From the NCBI GenBank assembly GCA_945492685.1, contig CALYUZ010000060.1, positions 1-6,003 of the forward strand: 6,003 nt of DNA, given 5' to 3'. The notes under the pieces were generated by a model, which saw nothing but the letters and a program-made list of their open reading frames with translations, searched no databases and had not been told where the DNA came from. Source of the stretch: an uncultured Methanomassiliicoccaceae archaeon (GTDB taxonomy: Archaea; Thermoplasmatota; Thermoplasmata; Methanomassiliicoccales; Methanomethylophilaceae). Shown here in pieces: positions 4,861 to 6,003 of this stretch; position 1 is the stretch's first letter; each line of letters begins with the position of its first letter. Made by a program: the position numbers and the translations under genes.

Positions 4861-4895
4861 ATTTCCAGGTGGTAAATCTTTAAGCTATAGGAAAT
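4861..4895 (+). promoter_or_regulatory. Promoter of the Rrf2-family gene with flanking dyad
   Basis: TTTAAGCTATA (4879-4889) is a good archaeal TATA region about 25 bases before the GTG at 4909, so the transcript is leaderless or nearly so. ATTTCC (4861-4866) and GGAAAT (4890-4895) form an inverted repeat around it. Rrf2 regulators are dimers that often repress their own gene, so this dyad is a candidate operator. Confidence 0.5.
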
Positions 4896-4908
4896 CATAT
4901 GGGGAATC

Positions 4909-5364
4909 GTGCAGTTCTCAACTAAAACCCGTTATGCCCTACGCATGCTTGTAGATTTGGCGGCCCATCAGGGTCAGGGCAATGTGAAGATCAAAGACAT
5001 TTCCCAGCGTCAGGAGATCTCCCTCAAGTATCTGGAGCAGATCATAACGATCCTGAGCAAGGCGGGATACGTCAAAGGTGAGAGGGGACCCCAGGGAGGA
5101 TACAGTCTCTCCAAAGATCCCAAGGACATCACCGCCGCGGACATCATCATGCTCGTAGAGGGTTCCGTATCACCGTCCCCGTGCATCAAGTGCGGAGTGG
5201 TCGACTGTCCCCGTGCGAACACCTGCACCACCGTGGACCTTTGGAAAAGGATCGACTCCGCATTGACGGACATTCTCGAGGACACAACCCTCCAGGACCT
5301 TCTCGACGATGCCAGGTCCAAGAACATCATCGATGTGATGGATTCGCCCGAGTATTTCATCTGA
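4909..5364 (+). CDS. Rrf2/IscR-family transcription regulator with four cysteines
   Basis: A 151-residue winged-helix DNA-binding regulator. It begins QFSTKTRYALRMLVDLA, the hallmark Rrf2 N-terminus, followed by the recognition region ISQRQEISLKYLEQIITILSK (residues 31-51) and the wing RGPQGGYSLSK (59-69). Residues 92-106 hold C-x2-C-x4-C-x5-C (C92, C95, C100, C106), close to the IscR and NsrR cluster region (usually three cysteines), so it probably binds an Fe-S cluster and senses iron, sulfur or redox state. The GTG at 4909 is chosen because it puts the conserved STKxRYALR motif at the usual distance from the start; only a weak GGGG lies upstream, consistent with a very short leader. Length is typical. 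The IscA-like and ThiS-like genes nearby are plausible targets, but that is inference. Confidence 0.92.
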   Translation: MQFSTKTRYALRMLVDLAAHQGQGNVKIKDISQRQEISLKYLEQIITILSKAGYVKGERGPQGGYSLSKDPKDITAADIIMLVEGSVSPSPCIKCGVVDCPRANTCTTVDLWKRIDSALTDILEDTTLQDLLDDARSKNIIDVMDSPEYFI

Positions 5365-5383
5365 GTACCGATACGCCCGGCCT

Positions 5384-5494
5384 AATTCCATACTCCTCCT
5401 GGACAGCGGATGGATCCAGGCGTATGCCGAGAACGCACAGGAGAGCCTGGACCTGGCGATAATGTCCTACCGCATCGCGGAGGACAGGGATGTG
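5384..5494 (+). pseudogene. PorA-like fragment (2-oxoacid:ferredoxin oxidoreductase alpha)
   Basis: Read in the frame of the ThiS-like gene, this stretch translates to NSILLLDSGWIQAYAEN, then AQESLDLAIMSYRIAEDRDV. It closely resembles a conserved segment of pyruvate/2-oxoacid:ferredoxin oxidoreductase alpha subunits (DSGWIQ-YAEN-QE--D--I--YRIAED). The usual continuation (LLPVMV, then DGF) is missing: the frame passes straight into ThiS-like sequence (TVADLL). Nothing PorA-like precedes it, and the Rrf2 stop is only 19 bases upstream. It is best read as a remnant cut at both ends, about 37 codons. Recognition is from memory of the family, not a search. Confidence 0.5.
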
Positions 5495-5647
5495 ACCGTC
5501 GCCGATCTTCTGTACGATCTCGGATACGACCGCAACCGTGTTGCCGTGGAGATCGACGGGGAGATCTATCCAAAGGCCCTGTATTCCGAGAAGGTTGTGG
5601 AGGACGGTTCCTCCTTCGAGGTCGTGACGTTCGTGGGCGGGGGATGA
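5462..5647 (+). CDS. ThiS/MoaD-like sulfur-carrier protein, unusual N-terminus
   Basis: A 61-residue ubiquitin-like sulfur carrier ending VTFVGGG; in this family the C-terminal GG is adenylated and becomes a thiocarboxylate that donates sulfur for thiamine, molybdopterin or tRNA thiolation. TVADLLYDLGYDRNRVAVEIDGE, then VVEDGSSFEVVTFVGGG, matches ThiS from the first helix onward. The usual first strand (M-x-I-x-V-N-G-E) is not seen: residues 1-11 (MSYRIAEDRDV) look like part of the PorA fragment upstream. The ATG at 5462 lacks a good ribosome-binding site. A GTG at 5492 has GGAGG (5478-5482) nine bases before it, but would give only about 52 residues without the first strand. TTTTT at 5664-5668 may end the transcript. 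Whether the carrier still folds is uncertain. Confidence 0.75.
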   Translation: MSYRIAEDRDVTVADLLYDLGYDRNRVAVEIDGEIYPKALYSEKVVEDGSSFEVVTFVGGG

Positions 5648-5663
5648 ACCCCCTATCCCATCA

Positions 5664-5668
5664 TTTTT
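5664..5668 (+). terminator. T-run after the ThiS-like gene
   Basis: TTTTT, 17 bases past the stop codon in the gap between convergent genes. Archaeal RNA polymerase can stop at such T-runs without a hairpin. Confidence 0.4.
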
Positions 5669-5677
5669 CAGAAACCC

Positions 5678-6003
5678 TTACTTGTCATACCCGCTGGGGT
5701 CCGCCTCGAACCTGAGGCCCCTGCGGGTGAAAACATTCCCTACGGCATCGAGGTTCCCGAACAGGATGTCGTGCTCCACGGTGGATGTCTGCACCGAGAA
5801 AGAATCCCCTTTCCTTCTGACGCGGATCTGGTGGATCCCGGTGACCTCCCTTACCTCCGCCTCGAGGTCCTCCGCGAGTTTCAGGTCGGACTCGGTGACG
5901 GGTGTCCCCTCGGGATATCTCATCAGCATGCAGGTATCCTTGACCATCATCACGGGAAGGTCCATGGAATCGATGTAGGAATGGATGACATCCCTTCCGA
6001 TCC
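5678..6003 (-). CDS. Unrecognised protein, C-terminal part (runs off right edge)
   Basis: The frame is open from base 6003 to the TAA at 5678-5680, giving at least 108 residues. It reads IGRDVIHSYIDS before a Met at 5965, so that Met need not be the start and the gene probably continues beyond the window. I do not recognise a family. It is hydrophilic, with no membrane segment or signal peptide in the visible part. It has one cysteine (DTCMLMRYPEG), then an acidic helix (ESDLKLAEDLEAEVREVTG), then alternating strand-like sequence (IRVRRKGDSFSVQTSTVEHD). It converges on the ThiS-like gene with a 30-base gap, so it is not in that operon. Confidence 0.7.
   Translation of the reverse strand, partial: IGRDVIHSYIDSMDLPVMMVKDTCMLMRYPEGTPVTESDLKLAEDLEAEVREVTGIHQIRVRRKGDSFSVQTSTVEHDILFGNLDAVGNVFTRRGLRFEADPSGYDK

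Noticed and set aside
1..6003. CRISPR array, tRNA or rRNA genes
   Set aside because: No regularly spaced direct repeats and no tRNA T-arm/acceptor pattern or rRNA-like sequence were seen on either strand.

Overview
The window looks like a chromosomal segment from a GC-rich euryarchaeon. It carries a Hef/FANCM-type helicase (an archaeal repair protein), archaeal TATA-like elements (TTTAAG or TTTATA about 25-30 bases before starts) and GGAGG or GGTGA ribosome-binding sites. None of the seven stops that end genes here is TAG. That fits a methanogen of the Methanomassiliicoccales/Thermoplasmatota kind, where TAG can encode pyrrolysine, but this placement is inference. Several genes concern iron-sulfur or sulfur chemistry: an IscA/HesB-like protein, an Rrf2/IscR-like regulator with four cysteines, and a ThiS/MoaD-like sulfur carrier.

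Layout. Bases 1-571 (minus): N-terminal part of a Hef helicase running off the left edge. 721-1047 (minus): IscA-like protein. 1131-1514 (minus): AhpD/carboxymuconolactone-decarboxylase-like protein with an altered cysteine motif. 1515-1640: divergent promoter region with two tandem hairpins. 1641-4405 (plus): one gene split by a complete group II intron. Exon 1 is 1641-1742, the intron is 1743-3823 and exon 2 is 3824-4405. The spliced product is 227 aa and resembles SprT/DUF45 metallopeptidases but lacks the HExxH zinc motif. 4406-4908: gene-free region with a terminator-like structure, a strong TATA element and hairpins that could mark a small RNA. 4909-5364 (plus): Rrf2-family regulator. 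5384-5494: a short piece resembling pyruvate:ferredoxin oxidoreductase alpha (PorA), in frame with and running into a ThiS/MoaD-like carrier (5462-5647). 5678-6003 (minus): C-terminal part of an unrecognised protein.

The main discovery candidate is the intron. Its RNA looks fully able to splice: GTGTG 5' end, textbook 34-nt domain V, domain VI with a bulged branch A seven bases from an AC 3' end, and good EBS1/IBS1 and EBS2/IBS2 pairings. Removing it joins the host gene exactly in phase. Its encoded protein keeps the RT-like fold motifs and an intact maturase domain X. However, the reverse-transcriptase active site is gone: YADD is YADM, the first catalytic Asp aligns with Arg, and the PQG motif is replaced. 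There is no endonuclease domain. This is what one would expect of a group II intron that has lost mobility and survives as a splicing-only element with a dedicated maturase, inside a chromosomal archaeal gene. A second oddity is the PorA-ThiS junction, which seems to replace the first strand of the ubiquitin-like fold with part of an unrelated enzyme.
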